DNA of 64,000 bases from Veillonella nakazawae (lineage in GTDB: Bacteria; Bacillota; Negativicutes; Veillonellales; Veillonellaceae): assembly GCF_013393365.1 (NCBI RefSeq), contig NZ_AP022321.1, forward strand, positions 1,688,501-1,752,500. The letters run 5' to 3'. Positions 9,100 to 19,320 of the stretch are shown here, piece by piece (the first letter of the stretch is position 1; every line of letters starts with the position of its first letter). The notes beneath the pieces are model-generated. The model was given only the letters and a program-made list of their open reading frames with translations, did no database searches and was not told where the DNA came from. The position numbers and the translations under genes are program-made.

Positions 9100-11019
9100 C
9101 TAAGTTATTTTATTGAACATATATCGTACTTTATCTATCCGACTATTTGGACGACGGGGCTGGCAAACAGGTTCACCGGTAGTAACATGGTACCCTTTTA
9201 ACTCTGTTAAACAAACACTACGTCCATTTGTAAAGAAAGTTAAATCACTACGATATTCTTGAATACACCGAGCAGGGATTTCTCCACTAAGAATGACCTC
9301 ATTATTTTTCAATTGAGTGTCTACGATGTTCGCACAATATTTAGGAGCATCGTTGTATGCTCGTGAAAGATATTCCTGTGGCGCATAAATTTTAAAACTA
9401 AGATATGGCTCTAACAATTCTGTTCCAGCTTTTTTTAAGACTTGTTCCAATACAATAGGAGCAAGCATCCGAAAATCTGCTGGGGTACTAACAGGGCTAT
9501 AGTATAAGCCATACTTAAAACAGATTTTACAGTCCGTCACATTCCAACCATACAATCCTTGTTCACAGCCATAGCGTATCCCCTCCATAACTGCATTTTG
9601 AAACGATTGATTTAAGTATCCAAGAGAAACCGAGCTCTCATACTGTACTCCGCTCCCTAATGGAAGCTGTGCTACAGATAGACCAATGGAAGCCCAGAAA
9701 GGATTCGGTGGAACTTCGATGTGAATGGTATACTCTGCTTTTTTTAACGGTCTTTCCATATAAATGACTGTAGGCTCTTTTATTTCTATCTCCACATGAT
9801 ACTTTTCTTGCAGCAGAGCACAAGTCACTTCCATTTGTACTTTCCCTAAGAAAGAAAGTATGATTTCATGTGTCGCAGAATCCACATAATATCGCAGAAG
9901 CGGGTCACTGTCGGAGATTTCTAAAAGTGCATCAAGTAACATTTCCCTTTGTTGAGGTTTGCTCGGTTCAACAGTCGTTTGCAGCAGAGGGAGGGGATTT
10001 TCAATTCTCTCTCTCTGTGGCAATAGCTTTGTATCTCCAAGAACACTATTTAACTTCAAAAACTCATTCTGCAAAATAACAATTTCCCCGGAATAAGCCT
10101 TATCGATTTTACATAATTCACCATTTATTGAAGTATACATTTCTGTAATTTTTATTTTTTCCTTTTCCGATATTCTAACCGAATCTCGCAAATGCAGTAC
10201 GCCACTATAAAGACGTATATATGCAAGACGCTGTCTTTTTTCCGAATACTCAATTTTGAAAACTTTTCCGCAAAGTTCAGACTGACCTCGATGTGTTGAT
10301 GAATAAAATTTATTCGTAATCACTTCTATAAGGTTATCAATCCCTATATTACTTTTTGCACTTCCATGATAAAGAGGGAACAGAGAACAATTCTGAAATC
10401 TTATGCTTTCCTCTTGTTCGAGTTCCAATGCTTCTAATGATTTACCGGACATATATTTCTCTAAAAGGTCATCGTTTCCCTCTATTACCGTATCCCATTG
10501 TTCAGATTCGGTAAAGTTCGTCACACACATATTAGGATACAGTTCTACCTTCTGTTTGATTACAATTTCGGCAGAAAGTTTCTCTTTAATATCCTGATAA
10601 ACCGTTGATAAATCAATTCCATTTTGGTCAATCTTATTGATAAAAAAGATTGTGGGAATCCCCATTTTCCTAAGTGCATGAAATAATATACGAGTTTGTG
10701 CTTGTACGCCATCTTTTGCAGAAATCAGTAGAATTGCCCCATCTAAAACTGATAATGAACGATATACTTCTGCTAAGAAATCCATATGTCCTGGCGTGTC
10801 TATGATGTTCACCTTCGTATTTTCCCACTGAAAAGAGGTTATTCCTGTCTGAATTGTAATTCCTCTCTGACGTTCTAAAAGCGTATTATCCGTCCTCGTT
10901 GTACCTTTGTCCACGCTTCCTAATTCTGTAATCGCTCCACTGTTATATAATAAGCTTTCTGTTAAGGTAGTTTTTCCTGCATCAACATGAGCTAAAACTC
11001 CAATATTAATAATTTTCAT
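9100..11019 (-). CDS. tet(M): Ribosomal protection protein, tetracycline resistance
   Basis: This 639-residue EF-G-like GTPase removes tetracycline from the ribosome. GTPase motifs are visible: AHVDAGKTT (residues ~10-18), DTPGH (G3) and NKIDQNG (G4), followed by EF-G-like domains II-V. The ATG at 11019 is chosen because GGAGGAAAATCAC precedes it and [16 protein letters not shown] is the family start. It is full length with no stop. Upstream are orf12 and an attenuator. Read-through from tet(M) is the known link between drug exposure and transfer gene expression in Tn916. Confidence 0.98.
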   Translation of the reverse strand: MKIINIGVLAHVDAGKTTLTESLLYNSGAITELGSVDKGTTRTDNTLLERQRGITIQTGITSFQWENTKVNIIDTPGHMDFLAEVYRSLSVLDGAILLISAKDGVQAQTRILFHALRKMGIPTIFFINKIDQNGIDLSTVYQDIKEKLSAEIVIKQKVELYPNMCVTNFTESEQWDTVIEGNDDLLEKYMSGKSLEALELEQEESIRFQNCSLFPLYHGSAKSNIGIDNLIEVITNKFYSSTHRGQSELCGKVFKIEYSEKRQRLAYIRLYSGVLHLRDSVRISEKEKIKITEMYTSINGELCKIDKAYSGEIVILQNEFLKLNSVLGDTKLLPQRERIENPLPLLQTTVEPSKPQQREMLLDALLEISDSDPLLRYYVDSATHEIILSFLGKVQMEVTCALLQEKYHVEIEIKEPTVIYMERPLKKAEYTIHIEVPPNPFWASIGLSVAQLPLGSGVQYESSVSLGYLNQSFQNAVMEGIRYGCEQGLYGWNVTDCKICFKYGLYYSPVSTPADFRMLAPIVLEQVLKKAGTELLEPYLSFKIYAPQEYLSRAYNDAPKYCANIVDTQLKNNEVILSGEIPARCIQEYRSDLTFFTNGRSVCLTELKGYHVTTGEPVCQPRRPNSRIDKVRYMFNKIT

Positions 11020-11034
11020 GTGATTTTCCTCCAT

Positions 11035-11121
11035 TCAAAAACCCAAAAGGGCATAAAAATCCCAGTGATAAATACTTTTATCACTGGGATTTTTATGCAT
11101 AACCATAGGTATACAAAGCAT
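11035..11121 (-). CDS. orf12: tet(M) leader peptide
   Basis: The 28-codon frame MLCIPMVMHKNPSDK...YALLGF is the Tn916 orf12 leader. It overlaps a strong hairpin (11055-11094, AAAAATCCCAGTGATAAA with its complement) followed by a T-rich run in the minus direction. In the published model fast ribosome movement on scarce charged tRNA or drug exposure alters this structure and lets RNA polymerase continue into tet(M). Confidence 0.9.
   Translation of the reverse strand: MLCIPMVMHKNPSDKSIYHWDFYALLGF
11055..11094 (-). terminator. tet(M) attenuator hairpin within orf12
   Basis: The perfect inverted repeat AAAAATCCCAGTGATAAA ... TTTATCACTGGGATTTTT has a short loop and lies inside orf12. It is the transcriptional attenuator of tet(M) in Tn916. 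Confidence 0.85.
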
Positions 11122-11242
11122 ACAGATATTCTCTGGATACTTTAGAATCACATGATAAAGGTATTCTTAAACTGGGTACAAAAAACTAAGCCCTCCTAAA
11201 AAAGGACATCTAATTATTTGTTCCCGCTATCAAATTGACAGT

Positions 11243-11266
11243 TTATTTAAGAATACCTTGCCGCAT
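11243..11266 (-). CDS. Possible 7-codon upstream peptide in the tet(M) leader
   Basis: ATG CGG CAA GGT ATT CTT AAA TAA encodes MRQGILK. AAAAGGAG lies at good spacing before the ATG. The codons overlap the 5' arm of a stem whose 3' arm is at 11161-11178 (AAGGTATTCTTAAA against its complement). Translation could therefore affect the leader fold. This is too short to assign by homology. Confidence 0.35.
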   Translation of the reverse strand: MRQGILK

Positions 11267-11297
11267 ATTTATTAACTCCTTTTAAATAGTCACTTAA

Positions 11298-11326
11298 ATA
11301 ATAGCACGTAAGAGCATATTTGTAAA
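11298..11326 (-). promoter_or_regulatory. tet(M) promoter
   Basis: On the minus strand TTTACA (11321-11326) and TATTAT (11298-11303) are separated by 17 bp, upstream of the leader and orf12. Confidence 0.7.
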
Positions 11327-11395
11327 GGAATCTCCAATTTTTTATCAAAAAGAGTACATGATTACAAAGTATCTGTAATCATGTACCAATATTTG

Positions 11396-12325
11396 TTATT
11401 TTACAATCTTCCAATTATCTTGTTTTTCTAATATCAACTCAAATTGCGAGATTTGGGTTGCCTTTGTTTCTTGATCTAAATATTTCACAGCGACATTCAC
11501 GATTACTTGGTTATCTTTTCTGGTAAAGATAGGATTCACCAATTCCTCGAAAACATATTCCTTGTTAATCATAGGTAACACATGATTACTTACATAGTAA
11601 GTCAATTCTTTTTCTGTGGCGGTAGGATAGAGCTGGAAGAACGTTTCTAAAAAGCTAATGATTTCGTCCATCGTTTCTGTATCTACTGTATGGTCACTTT
11701 CTAGCTGTTTGGGTTGGTAGTCCGATTTTTGAGGTTTCTTACTCATTGTCGGATTTTTGATAATAACCATATTATCTGATTCATCTATATGGACAACCAC
11801 ATGAAAGCTAGACGATATAGTTTCCTTGTCTTTGTCTTCGGTAATAACTTGTTCAACAGAAAACAGTACCTCAAAGGTGTTCTCATTCACTTGAGAAACC
11901 TGCCACACCTGTATATCGTTCACACTAGAACTAGTAGGAATATCCTTACGAATCATTTCTTCATTTAATACCTGCAATTCTTCCGTCAAATAATGGGTCA
12001 ATTTCTCATTTCGTTTATCAATGGCTTCTTGGGATTGTTGCCACGAAAAGTAGTCTTTCGCAAAGGATTTCACAAAACTTTCTACTTGGTTGGTATCGAC
12101 AATCTGCTGTTTAATGATTTCTGTTTCACGGACAGTATGAGTGTCAATGGCAGTAAAATTTTTATAGATTCCAAATCCGACACTACCAATCAATAAAACC
12201 CATAAAACAAAGGTTAATTTCTTATGCGTGCCAACTTTAATCATCGGAACTTTTCTTTGCTTGCTCGGTTTTTTAGATTTCTTTGGTTTCTCCTTCTTTT
12301 CTTTTCGCTCGATTTTTATAATCAT
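11396..12325 (-). CDS. orf13: Tn916 ORF13, TcpC-like conjugation protein
   Basis: This protein of about 309 residues is Tn916 ORF13, related to TcpC/VirB8-type conjugation proteins of Gram-positive elements. A very basic cytoplasmic N-terminus (residues 1-40, many KK/KP) precedes one membrane helix (LTFVLWVLLIGSVGFGIY); the rest is extracellular with two NTF2-like halves. The start at 12325 is chosen because AAAGGA lies about ten bases before it; an ATG at 12334 overlaps that site. It is the last transfer gene before tet(M). Confidence 0.85.
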   Translation of the reverse strand: MIIKIERKEKKEKPKKSKKPSKQRKVPMIKVGTHKKLTFVLWVLLIGSVGFGIYKNFTAIDTHTVRETEIIKQQIVDTNQVESFVKSFAKDYFSWQQSQEAIDKRNEKLTHYLTEELQVLNEEMIRKDIPTSSSVNDIQVWQVSQVNENTFEVLFSVEQVITEDKDKETISSSFHVVVHIDESDNMVIIKNPTMSKKPQKSDYQPKQLESDHTVDTETMDEIISFLETFFQLYPTATEKELTYYVSNHVLPMINKEYVFEELVNPIFTRKDNQVIVNVAVKYLDQETKATQISQFELILEKQDNWKIVK

Positions 12326-12341
12326 TTGATTCATTCCTTTC

Positions 12342-13354
12342 TTAGTTATGAATAACACGTCTAGCCCCAATCAGATGGTCTTGCCAATAACGACTGCTTA
12401 AGTCGCCATAACCGATTGGGTCGCCTGCATGATAAAAGCGATTTCCCTCTAAATATATCGCCACATGAGTCACATATGTGCCTGCATTATAGGTTGAATG
12501 AAAGAAGATAAGGTCGCCTGCTTGGGCTTCTTCCATAGAGATTTCTTGCGTAGCGTCATACTGATCTTGGGCGACACGAGGGAGAGAAATGCCAGCTTTG
12601 TCATACACCCATTGTATTAAGCCACTACAATCAAAAGAGGTGGTAGGCGACGCCCCTCCAAAGACATAGGAAACCCTTCGTATTTCAAGGCTTCGTCCAT
12701 AATGACTTGCACGGTTTCATCATCAAATTCTGTTGGGGAAGTGTCGGTTAGGTATTGTGAAACCAACTGAACATAAAACTGATTTCCATAGTTATATCGC
12801 CAACCACCATTCACAGGTATGGCTATGGGATTGGGGTAAGACACTTTTTCGCCACCTGAATACTCTTTTGAGAAACTTTGAGCCAGTTCAAAGGTATATT
12901 TATTTCCACGATTAGCCACATACCCTAAGAAACCACCACCATAATTGTAGGACTGGATAACCGATTCTAAATCTACACTGAGCCTTTCGCTACTGGCTAA
13001 TAATTCACTGAAATACTTCACACCTTGCTTAATGGATTCTTCTGTACTCAATGAATTAGGTGGAAGACCGAGGGATTCCGAGGACTGCATAACATCTTCC
13101 GCAGTACCGCCCGATTCCACCTGTATAATCGCAAGAAGTATGTTGACATATTCTTCAACGCCATATTCTTTGGCATATTTTTCTACCATAGGCTTATGAG
13201 CCAGCACTTCTGCGGAAACATTCACACCTCCATAATGAATATTGGAAATTCCGCTGTCCTGTTCATCTGAAAATAAAATGGCAACAAACAGAAGCAGTGA
13301 GAAGACCATCAAGAATAATCCAGAACCACCAATCACTAAAGTTTTCAACTTCAT
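12342..13354 (-). pseudogene. orf14: Tn916 orf14 (CwlT-type cell-wall hydrolase) with frameshift
   Basis: ORF14 is normally a bifunctional hydrolase: an N-terminal membrane anchor, a lysozyme-like domain, and an NlpC/P60 peptidase domain. Here the frame from 13354 ends after 245 residues because one base is missing between 12668 and 12669. In the next frame the text continues YVFGGASPTTSFDCSGLIQW and on to ...GARRVIHN at 12342, so the catalytic Cys of DCSG is out of frame. The lysozyme domain (ESGG ... YNYGGG) remains readable. The intact domain normally opens peptidoglycan for the transfer channel. Sequencing error is possible. Confidence 0.9.
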
Positions 13355-15528
13355 GGTTTCTTACCGACTTTCTTAATGGTGGCGGTTTTGATTGGTGGTC
13401 TACTTCTTGTATTTTGTAGTGGTACTCTTTGAACAGTAGACGGACGTTCTTTTGTGATTGGACGTTGTGAAGTTCTATCTGCTGTAGTGGTTGAAGTTGC
13501 TGGCTTTTGAACGGTTTTTTCTTGAACGGTATTGCCTTGGCGTTCCACTTTTGGACTTGAAAAATCGGACTTAACTGCTGGACGCTCTTGTTTGGCTTGT
13601 TGAGATTCCTTATATGAAGTCTGAATATTAGACTGTTTTGAGGTCTGTTCATCATGATATTGTTCTTGTCTTGTAGTCGGTCTTTCATGAACAGAAGAAG
13701 CAGGCTGTTTTTTCTGTTTGACCTGTTCCATTTCAGAGCGACGCTTCGCAATGGTTTTTCGCCTTTGTTCCTGCTGTTCCTTGCGTCCACTGGCTCTGTC
13801 CGCTTTGGTTTGAGAAATACTACTGGTTAAATCACGGACATTCTCTTTTACTTTGGATTTTCCTTGATATACTGCATATCTTGCATTGGTCGGCAAATCT
13901 TTAACCTGTTCTTTCAAACCACTAGCAGTGTCTACCATTCTGTCTTTGGTATCAGCTACTGTACCGATGGTTTGACCGATACGTTTTCCAAGTGTTGATT
14001 TTTCCTTTCCGTCTGGTCGGGAGTGATCTGCTTGTGTCCTTGCAGAACTCCCCGAACCCGACTGTCCTTTTTTACCTGTAACAATGGCAGACCCAGCCCC
14101 TAGAGTAGTCATAGAACGTCCAAGTTTCCGCTGTAGACGGTGCATGTGAGCGTGCATAAGCATACGAGGTTTTCTCATCACACGACTTCCCACACTTTGA
14201 GAATCGTTACTCTGTAGAGAAAACATACTCATTAAATCGCCCAGCTTGAAGTAGATTCCTGCAAAGGTCACAATCTGTAGAAAAGCAATCAAAAAGAACG
14301 GATAACCAGCCGATAAGGTATAGAGCATGGTTGAAATACTAAATGCTGTCGTAATAATCAATGTGATTCCAGCTCGTGTCAAAATGGTATTAAAGAGCTT
14401 TGTTATGGCTCGTTTTGACATACCATCAAATGATGGAATCATGCTTAAAATAAAGCTCACAGGCAGAAACATAGCATAGATGATAAAAAGTACCTGCGAG
14501 AAAATCATGATTCCTGTTAATAGGAATACAAATATGGAAATCCCAATATTGAAGACAAATAGGAAGAAGACTGTACCTAAACGGTTAATGGTCTTTGTAA
14601 TGGTTAGATTGGTATTGCTTCTGTCTTCAATTTCTTCCGCAACAATTTTTTCTCTGTCTTCGCCATTGTTGGAATCTGGGCTGGTGGAGAGCAGGCTTTC
14701 CACACGGTCAATACCGATACTTTCAATGTCTGAACTGTTGTATTGAAGCAGTAGCCACGGTTGCTGAACCTGTATGGAAAACAGGCTATCTCTGATTAAG
14801 TCCACGCTGTCCTTGCCTTGACTATCGGAATGGGGCATGACAATCTTCGTGCCAAGTGATAAACTGGCATTACTGATGTCTGATGAAAAGTCATTGATTT
14901 TTTTAATGTAGTCGGGAGCGTAGGCAATAAAGGAAGCCGATAGGATAAACACCAGCACAAAATTCATAATGGCATGAATTGCCTTTGTGGTTTCTCTCTT
15001 TATCAGTCCCGTATAGGCAACATAAACCCCAAGAACCAAAATCAAGAGTAAGAGGAATCCAACATAGAAACCCTCTGTTGAAAATCCGTTTGCACTCACA
15101 CCAGCTAAGGTCTGCATATTCTTACCAATGGAATCTGCTGTAGCGGAAATGAAGTCTAAGGAATAGGCTTCCTGTACTAAGTAACCTGTCGCATTGGAAA
15201 CATACAAACTGATTGTCCAAATAAAATTGGTAATGGCATATAGTCCATACATGACCTGTTTTCCAATCCCGTCCGACCAGTTCCACGGAAGCCAGCCCCA
15301 GCTATTATCCACATAAAAATCCAGTTGATAGTTTTCAAGTGGGTATCGGCTGTATTCATTTGCCACATTGACCGTATCATCTACCAAGCCCGCAGCTTGA
15401 ACCACCGTTCCCAGCATGGCTAAAAGAAAAATGGCAATCACAAGTGTGAAAGCCACTGTCATTGCCACTTTACCTAGACGTTTCAGCGTCCAGTTTGATT
15501 TTATTCTGTTTACTATTGATGGTTTCAC
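13351..15528 (-). CDS. orf15: Tn916 ORF15, polytopic conjugation membrane protein
   Basis: This 725-residue protein is the VirB6-like polytopic membrane component of the Tn916 transfer channel (CD3337/EF1877 mobilome family). A signal-like helix lies at residues ~18-45, and about six more hydrophobic segments follow between ~85 and ~440. From ~450 to the end it is a highly charged K/R/Q/S/T-rich tail predicted to be cytoplasmic. The start is GTG after AGAGGTGTAA. It overlaps orf14 by ATGA and follows orf16 by 2 bp, so these are translationally coupled. Confidence 0.88.
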   Translation of the reverse strand: MKPSIVNRIKSNWTLKRLGKVAMTVAFTLVIAIFLLAMLGTVVQAAGLVDDTVNVANEYSRYPLENYQLDFYVDNSWGWLPWNWSDGIGKQVMYGLYAITNFIWTISLYVSNATGYLVQEAYSLDFISATADSIGKNMQTLAGVSANGFSTEGFYVGFLLLLILVLGVYVAYTGLIKRETTKAIHAIMNFVLVFILSASFIAYAPDYIKKINDFSSDISNASLSLGTKIVMPHSDSQGKDSVDLIRDSLFSIQVQQPWLLLQYNSSDIESIGIDRVESLLSTSPDSNNGEDREKIVAEEIEDRSNTNLTITKTINRLGTVFFLFVFNIGISIFVFLLTGIMIFSQVLFIIYAMFLPVSFILSMIPSFDGMSKRAITKLFNTILTRAGITLIITTAFSISTMLYTLSAGYPFFLIAFLQIVTFAGIYFKLGDLMSMFSLQSNDSQSVGSRVMRKPRMLMHAHMHRLQRKLGRSMTTLGAGSAIVTGKKGQSGSGSSARTQADHSRPDGKEKSTLGKRIGQTIGTVADTKDRMVDTASGLKEQVKDLPTNARYAVYQGKSKVKENVRDLTSSISQTKADRASGRKEQQEQRRKTIAKRRSEMEQVKQKKQPASSVHERPTTRQEQYHDEQTSKQSNIQTSYKESQQAKQERPAVKSDFSSPKVERQGNTVQEKTVQKPATSTTTADRTSQRPITKERPSTVQRVPLQNTRSRPPIKTATIKKVGKKP

Positions 15529-15530
15529 AT

Positions 15531-17978
15531 TTACACCTCTTTTCGCACAGGTGGTCTGGTATCAAAGGCATGGAGCAGTTCTTCAAATACAGGGTGGAAC
15601 TGTATCACACCGACACGACCATATAAATCACTGATAAGGCATTGCCCGTTTTCCAAATCACGCAATCGCTTCTGATTGTTTTCGTCCTCTGGGTCTACAC
15701 CAAAAAAGGCTAAGGTCTTTTTAATCTCGTTAAGGTCAGTGGAACGAAATGCAAATTTTAAGCCGAGGTTATTTTTCAGTTTTTCATCTAAGAGGTCGTC
15801 TGTATTTTGGGTCACGAAATATACCCCAGCGTTCATAGCACGACCAGCCCGAACCAGCTTCATAGATAGTGTTTTTCCTTGTGCTACCTGTAAAAAGCTC
15901 CATGCTTCGTCTAAATCTACAATCTTGAAAATGCTTCGGTCTGTATGGATAAAGTCTAAAGCAAAGGTACTAATGACAATCAGCATAGCAACGGATAAAA
16001 GCTCCATAGTGGTATATTCCTCAAAGGAAGTTTCCTTGTCGGGAAGTACCAAGTCCGCAACCTGTATAATGTTCAGTTGTTTTTCTAAGCTGATAGACTG
16101 CTCCACATAACCATTACTGAATAATAAATGTGCAAAGTCATAGTCTGTAAAACTTTCGATATGGTCGGCTATACTGGTACTTAGTGGCGTATTCTCAACC
16201 CGTAATTCCTCAATCACTTTCATCAACCCTCGTACTTCACTATTGGTTACTGCACGAATGGCTTTTCTAAGGATTGGGAAGCGTTCCCCATCACGAGAGG
16301 AAATCCCCGTAAGGAATGTCAGAATATCAATAGCCAGTGATTCAGAATCTTTGGGATTTTTCATAATCACATAAGGGTCAAGTAAGCCTTTGTTTTTCTC
16401 ATCAGAAGTCAGAGTGACGATATTGATTTCATGGGAAATCTCTGGCAAGGTTTCTTTCCATCTGCCACGTTCTGCTTTTGGGTCTACAATCACTGCTTGT
16501 GCCCCATAAAGCACCGCATAATAGACGATAAGGTTATTCGCAAAGGATTTACCACCACCCAGCGAACCAACAAAAGCCGACGCTAACGCATTGGTTACTG
16601 AACCCTTAACCCCTTGACTGGCAAGAGCAGGTTTCAGATAGACATTGCGTCCAGTATCTAAGCTGTAGCCAACATAAATCCCCTCATTTTCCCCCAGCAT
16701 TTGAGTAGCACCAAAACCTAAACCAGCGAGGAAATCAGAGGTCACGTATTGAATATAATCATTCATATAACGCTTGCTGGCAGGTAAAAATTCTTCATGT
16801 AAGCCGAGCATATCCCCAAATGGTCGTACCAGTTTTACGCTTAAATCGTCATAAAAATCTTTCACTTCATTACAACGACGTTTGAGTTCGTCAAGATCAT
16901 TTGCTGATACCCTTACCACATAAGACAGCTTGTACATAGATTCCTTGCTTTGGTCTAAATTGGTTTCCAGCTCATTCACACTTTCCAGAGCTTCCGCCAC
17001 ATTGGAGCTGGTTTCATTATCACTTTGCCAAGCGTGGTTATCCAAGTCTTTCAGTTCTTTCTTTTTATTGCGGACAGTAGATAGGGCTTTACGATTCGCT
17101 ACAATTTCCACATTCATTGACGTATCAATCGGGAATGTAAATTGCTGTTGCTGGTAGTAGAAGATTTCAGAGGACGGGAAGTCCAGTTCTCCGACAATGC
17201 TGTTAATGGTAAAGTAAGCTACATAGACGGTTTCATCTTCCTGCTGGATTTTCAAATATCGCTGTTTTTCTTCCACCAAACAGCGAGTAGGCTTAATCAA
17301 GTCATAGTATTTAATCAGCGTTTCATTATCCAGCTTTTTCTTTGATAGATGGTACTCATACTCTTCATAGGCAGTGCCTGTCTGTCCGTAAAGGTGTTCA
17401 ATCAGATAGCCGAAGTCGTCCTTATCTAACCTGCGGATTTTGAAACGACGAGAGATTTTATTTTCTAAGAGCTTTTCCATCTTCTGAAAACGCAGGATTT
17501 CATCATTACTCATACTAACAAAATCGCCCATCAGCTTATGGTTCACATCATAGACAAAATCAGACAAAGCATTTTTTGCTTCAACGGTAAGACTTTTCAT
17601 AGAAAACTCCTGATCGTTGAGAAGCAACTTAAAGCCGATAAAGAAACGGTAGTTCACTTGATTTTCGCCAATCATGGATATTAAAGCGTCTGTCTGTTGG
17701 TCGATTTTGTCATAGGCAACCGCTTTGAGCTTGCCAGTGACTTCATTTTTGGAACGCTCTTGTGCAGAACGTATGCTGGATTCTGTACTGATTTGTAAAG
17801 CATGAATTTTGCCATCACGATTTTGTGCGATAAGCTGTCTGAAAGAATCATGCACTTGTATTTTCTGTTCTGGACTTAGAAATGAGTAATTGTAAGGAAC
17901 AAGCTCATAGTAAGCATAACATTCCCCGTCTTTATTCCAGACGAGATTGTTTTCAATGTATTTAATTGGATATGCCAT
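15531..17978 (-). CDS. orf16: Tn916 ORF16, VirB4-type conjugation ATPase
   Basis: This 815-residue VirB4/ConE-type ATPase powers the type IV secretion channel. Walker A is SLGGGKSFANN and Walker B IFKIVDLDEAWSF, both in the C-terminal half; TQNTDDLLD follows, typical of the family. The start at 17978 (MAYPIKYIENN) is preferred since AGGAGTGAATTTT precedes it. It overlaps the 3' end of orf17. It is intact, with no frameshift. Confidence 0.93.
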   Translation of the reverse strand: MAYPIKYIENNLVWNKDGECYAYYELVPYNYSFLSPEQKIQVHDSFRQLIAQNRDGKIHALQISTESSIRSAQERSKNEVTGKLKAVAYDKIDQQTDALISMIGENQVNYRFFIGFKLLLNDQEFSMKSLTVEAKNALSDFVYDVNHKLMGDFVSMSNDEILRFQKMEKLLENKISRRFKIRRLDKDDFGYLIEHLYGQTGTAYEEYEYHLSKKKLDNETLIKYYDLIKPTRCLVEEKQRYLKIQQEDETVYVAYFTINSIVGELDFPSSEIFYYQQQQFTFPIDTSMNVEIVANRKALSTVRNKKKELKDLDNHAWQSDNETSSNVAEALESVNELETNLDQSKESMYKLSYVVRVSANDLDELKRRCNEVKDFYDDLSVKLVRPFGDMLGLHEEFLPASKRYMNDYIQYVTSDFLAGLGFGATQMLGENEGIYVGYSLDTGRNVYLKPALASQGVKGSVTNALASAFVGSLGGGKSFANNLIVYYAVLYGAQAVIVDPKAERGRWKETLPEISHEINIVTLTSDEKNKGLLDPYVIMKNPKDSESLAIDILTFLTGISSRDGERFPILRKAIRAVTNSEVRGLMKVIEELRVENTPLSTSIADHIESFTDYDFAHLLFSNGYVEQSISLEKQLNIIQVADLVLPDKETSFEEYTTMELLSVAMLIVISTFALDFIHTDRSIFKIVDLDEAWSFLQVAQGKTLSMKLVRAGRAMNAGVYFVTQNTDDLLDEKLKNNLGLKFAFRSTDLNEIKKTLAFFGVDPEDENNQKRLRDLENGQCLISDLYGRVGVIQFHPVFEELLHAFDTRPPVRKEV

Positions 17979-18468
17979 AAAATTCACTCCTAACTGCTGT
18001 AATGGCTTCTTGTGGCTGGTTTCTGCCAAGCGTTACTTTTTTTCCTGCATAGGTCAGCTTTGGTCGCAGTGCATAAGCAATGACAGACTTCAAAAATCCA
18101 TAAGGCTTTTTACCATCAAAAGTTTTTGTAGACATAAACCATGTGAAAGCCACAGGAATCCCAAAGTATTTGAGAAATGCTCCCTCTATCATGGAAAGAG
18201 GGGGCAAGTTGCCAAGTATCATCACTGCAAAGAGTGACACGACAAACCATGTCATTTGCGTAAAGGTTATGGGAAACGGAAGTCTAAAATCATTGATAGA
18301 ATACAGTACCTTTTCCACAGACCAGATACTGGTATAGCTTCGTATTTTCTTCATGTAATCAATCCTTTCATAAAAAATAGGGGTAGCTGATTGAGCCACC
18401 CCGTAAAATAGAAAATCTGCCAGTAGTAATGTACCGACAGATTTAATAGACGATTTCAAAAATCCCAT
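17962..18468 (-). CDS. orf17: Tn916 ORF17, TcpE-family conjugation protein
   Basis: The frame encodes 168 residues. The C-terminal ~130 match the TcpE family of small membrane conjugation proteins: two hydrophobic helices around TWFVVSLFAVMILG and LKYFGIPVAFTWFMS, then a cytoplasmic tail. The first 38 residues form another hydrophobic stretch. An internal ATG at 18354 (MKKIRSYTS) has the better ribosome site (AAAGGATTGATTAC) and may be the true start. The long form overlaps orf18 by 26 bp. Confidence 0.85.
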   Translation of the reverse strand: MGFLKSSIKSVGTLLLADFLFYGVAQSATPIFYERIDYMKKIRSYTSIWSVEKVLYSINDFRLPFPITFTQMTWFVVSLFAVMILGNLPPLSMIEGAFLKYFGIPVAFTWFMSTKTFDGKKPYGFLKSVIAYALRPKLTYAGKKVTLGRNQPQEAITAVRSEFYGISN

Positions 18469-18940
18469 GATTGGTTGAGATAAACGTTCCTGAAAGGTCT
18501 AAATCCCGACCATAGGCTTGATAATCAATATAGTTTTGAAGACTAGCTGGTACTTCGCCTAAAGCACCCGTTTCTTCAATGTAGTAGCGTGCCACGTCAT
18601 ACATATCATCACAATCGGAATGAATGATAATATCCTCTTGATGTTCGCTTAGTTCTTCAATGCTTGAAAAATGAGTGAGCAGAGCAGATAGCTCCGATTG
18701 TAATTCTTCGGGTAATTCCGATACCATTTCCCATAGTCGATTGAGTTCGCCAATGGAAGTGTATTCGTCAACCGTAAAGGGTAACTCGTAGTCATGAATG
18801 GCGTATTCCTCATATTCATCATTCAAGCCGATTTTCTCTTTGACTTCCTCAAAGTCAATGGGAAAGGTAAACCACGCACCGACCAATTCGCCCTCATTGT
18901 ATTTGCCTAAATTCGCAATATAGACTTGCATATCGTCCAT
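18443..18940 (-). CDS. ardA: Antirestriction protein ArdA (Tn916 ORF18)
   Basis: This acidic protein of 165 residues mimics about 42 bp of bent DNA and inhibits type I restriction enzymes, protecting the transposon on entry into a new host. It is strongly Asp/Glu rich throughout (for example FEEVKEKIGLNDEYEEYAI) and full length compared with Tn916 ORF18. GGACGTGAATAT precedes the ATG. It would not be expected to inhibit the type II Sau3AI-like enzyme encoded next door. Confidence 0.93.
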   Translation of the reverse strand: MDDMQVYIANLGKYNEGELVGAWFTFPIDFEEVKEKIGLNDEYEEYAIHDYELPFTVDEYTSIGELNRLWEMVSELPEELQSELSALLTHFSSIEELSEHQEDIIIHSDCDDMYDVARYYIEETGALGEVPASLQNYIDYQAYGRDLDLSGTFISTNHGIFEIVY

Positions 18941-19056
18941 ATATTCACGTCCTTTCTTTGTAGAGATTCAAAAATCCCTACCGCACTTCGTTTGGTGTAC
19001 CATTCCTTTGCGGAACATAAGAAAACCACTTATATTCCACAAAAGAACGGTTTTAT

Positions 19057-19278
19057 TTAAGCACCAATAATGCGATTGAATAGCTCTAGTAAAATGTCTT
19101 TTACTCCAGCAGCGTTGAAGACTAAGCCAACCGCAATAATCGCAATAATTAAAAAGCCAATCAGTTTGCTAAACTCACGCTTGAAGCCAAGATACAAGCC
19201 AATCACAACGATTGCTAAAAGCACCAGTGATTGAGCGTTTGATAGAAACCAGTTATAAAGGTTTTGTCCAAAATTCAT
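19057..19278 (-). CDS. orf19: Tn916 ORF19, small TcpD-like membrane protein
   Basis: This 73-residue protein has two predicted membrane helices (SLVLLAIVVIGLYLG and LIGFLIIAIIAVGLVFNAAG), as in TcpD-type conjugation proteins. A good ribosome site (GAGAGGAGAAC) precedes the ATG. It lies between orf20 and ardA in the transfer operon; its exact role is not established. Confidence 0.85.
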   Translation of the reverse strand: MNFGQNLYNWFLSNAQSLVLLAIVVIGLYLGFKREFSKLIGFLIIAIIAVGLVFNAAGVKDILLELFNRIIGA

Positions 19279-19320
19279 AAAAATGTTCTCCTCTCTATAT
19301 TCAATGAATTTGTATTTGAG

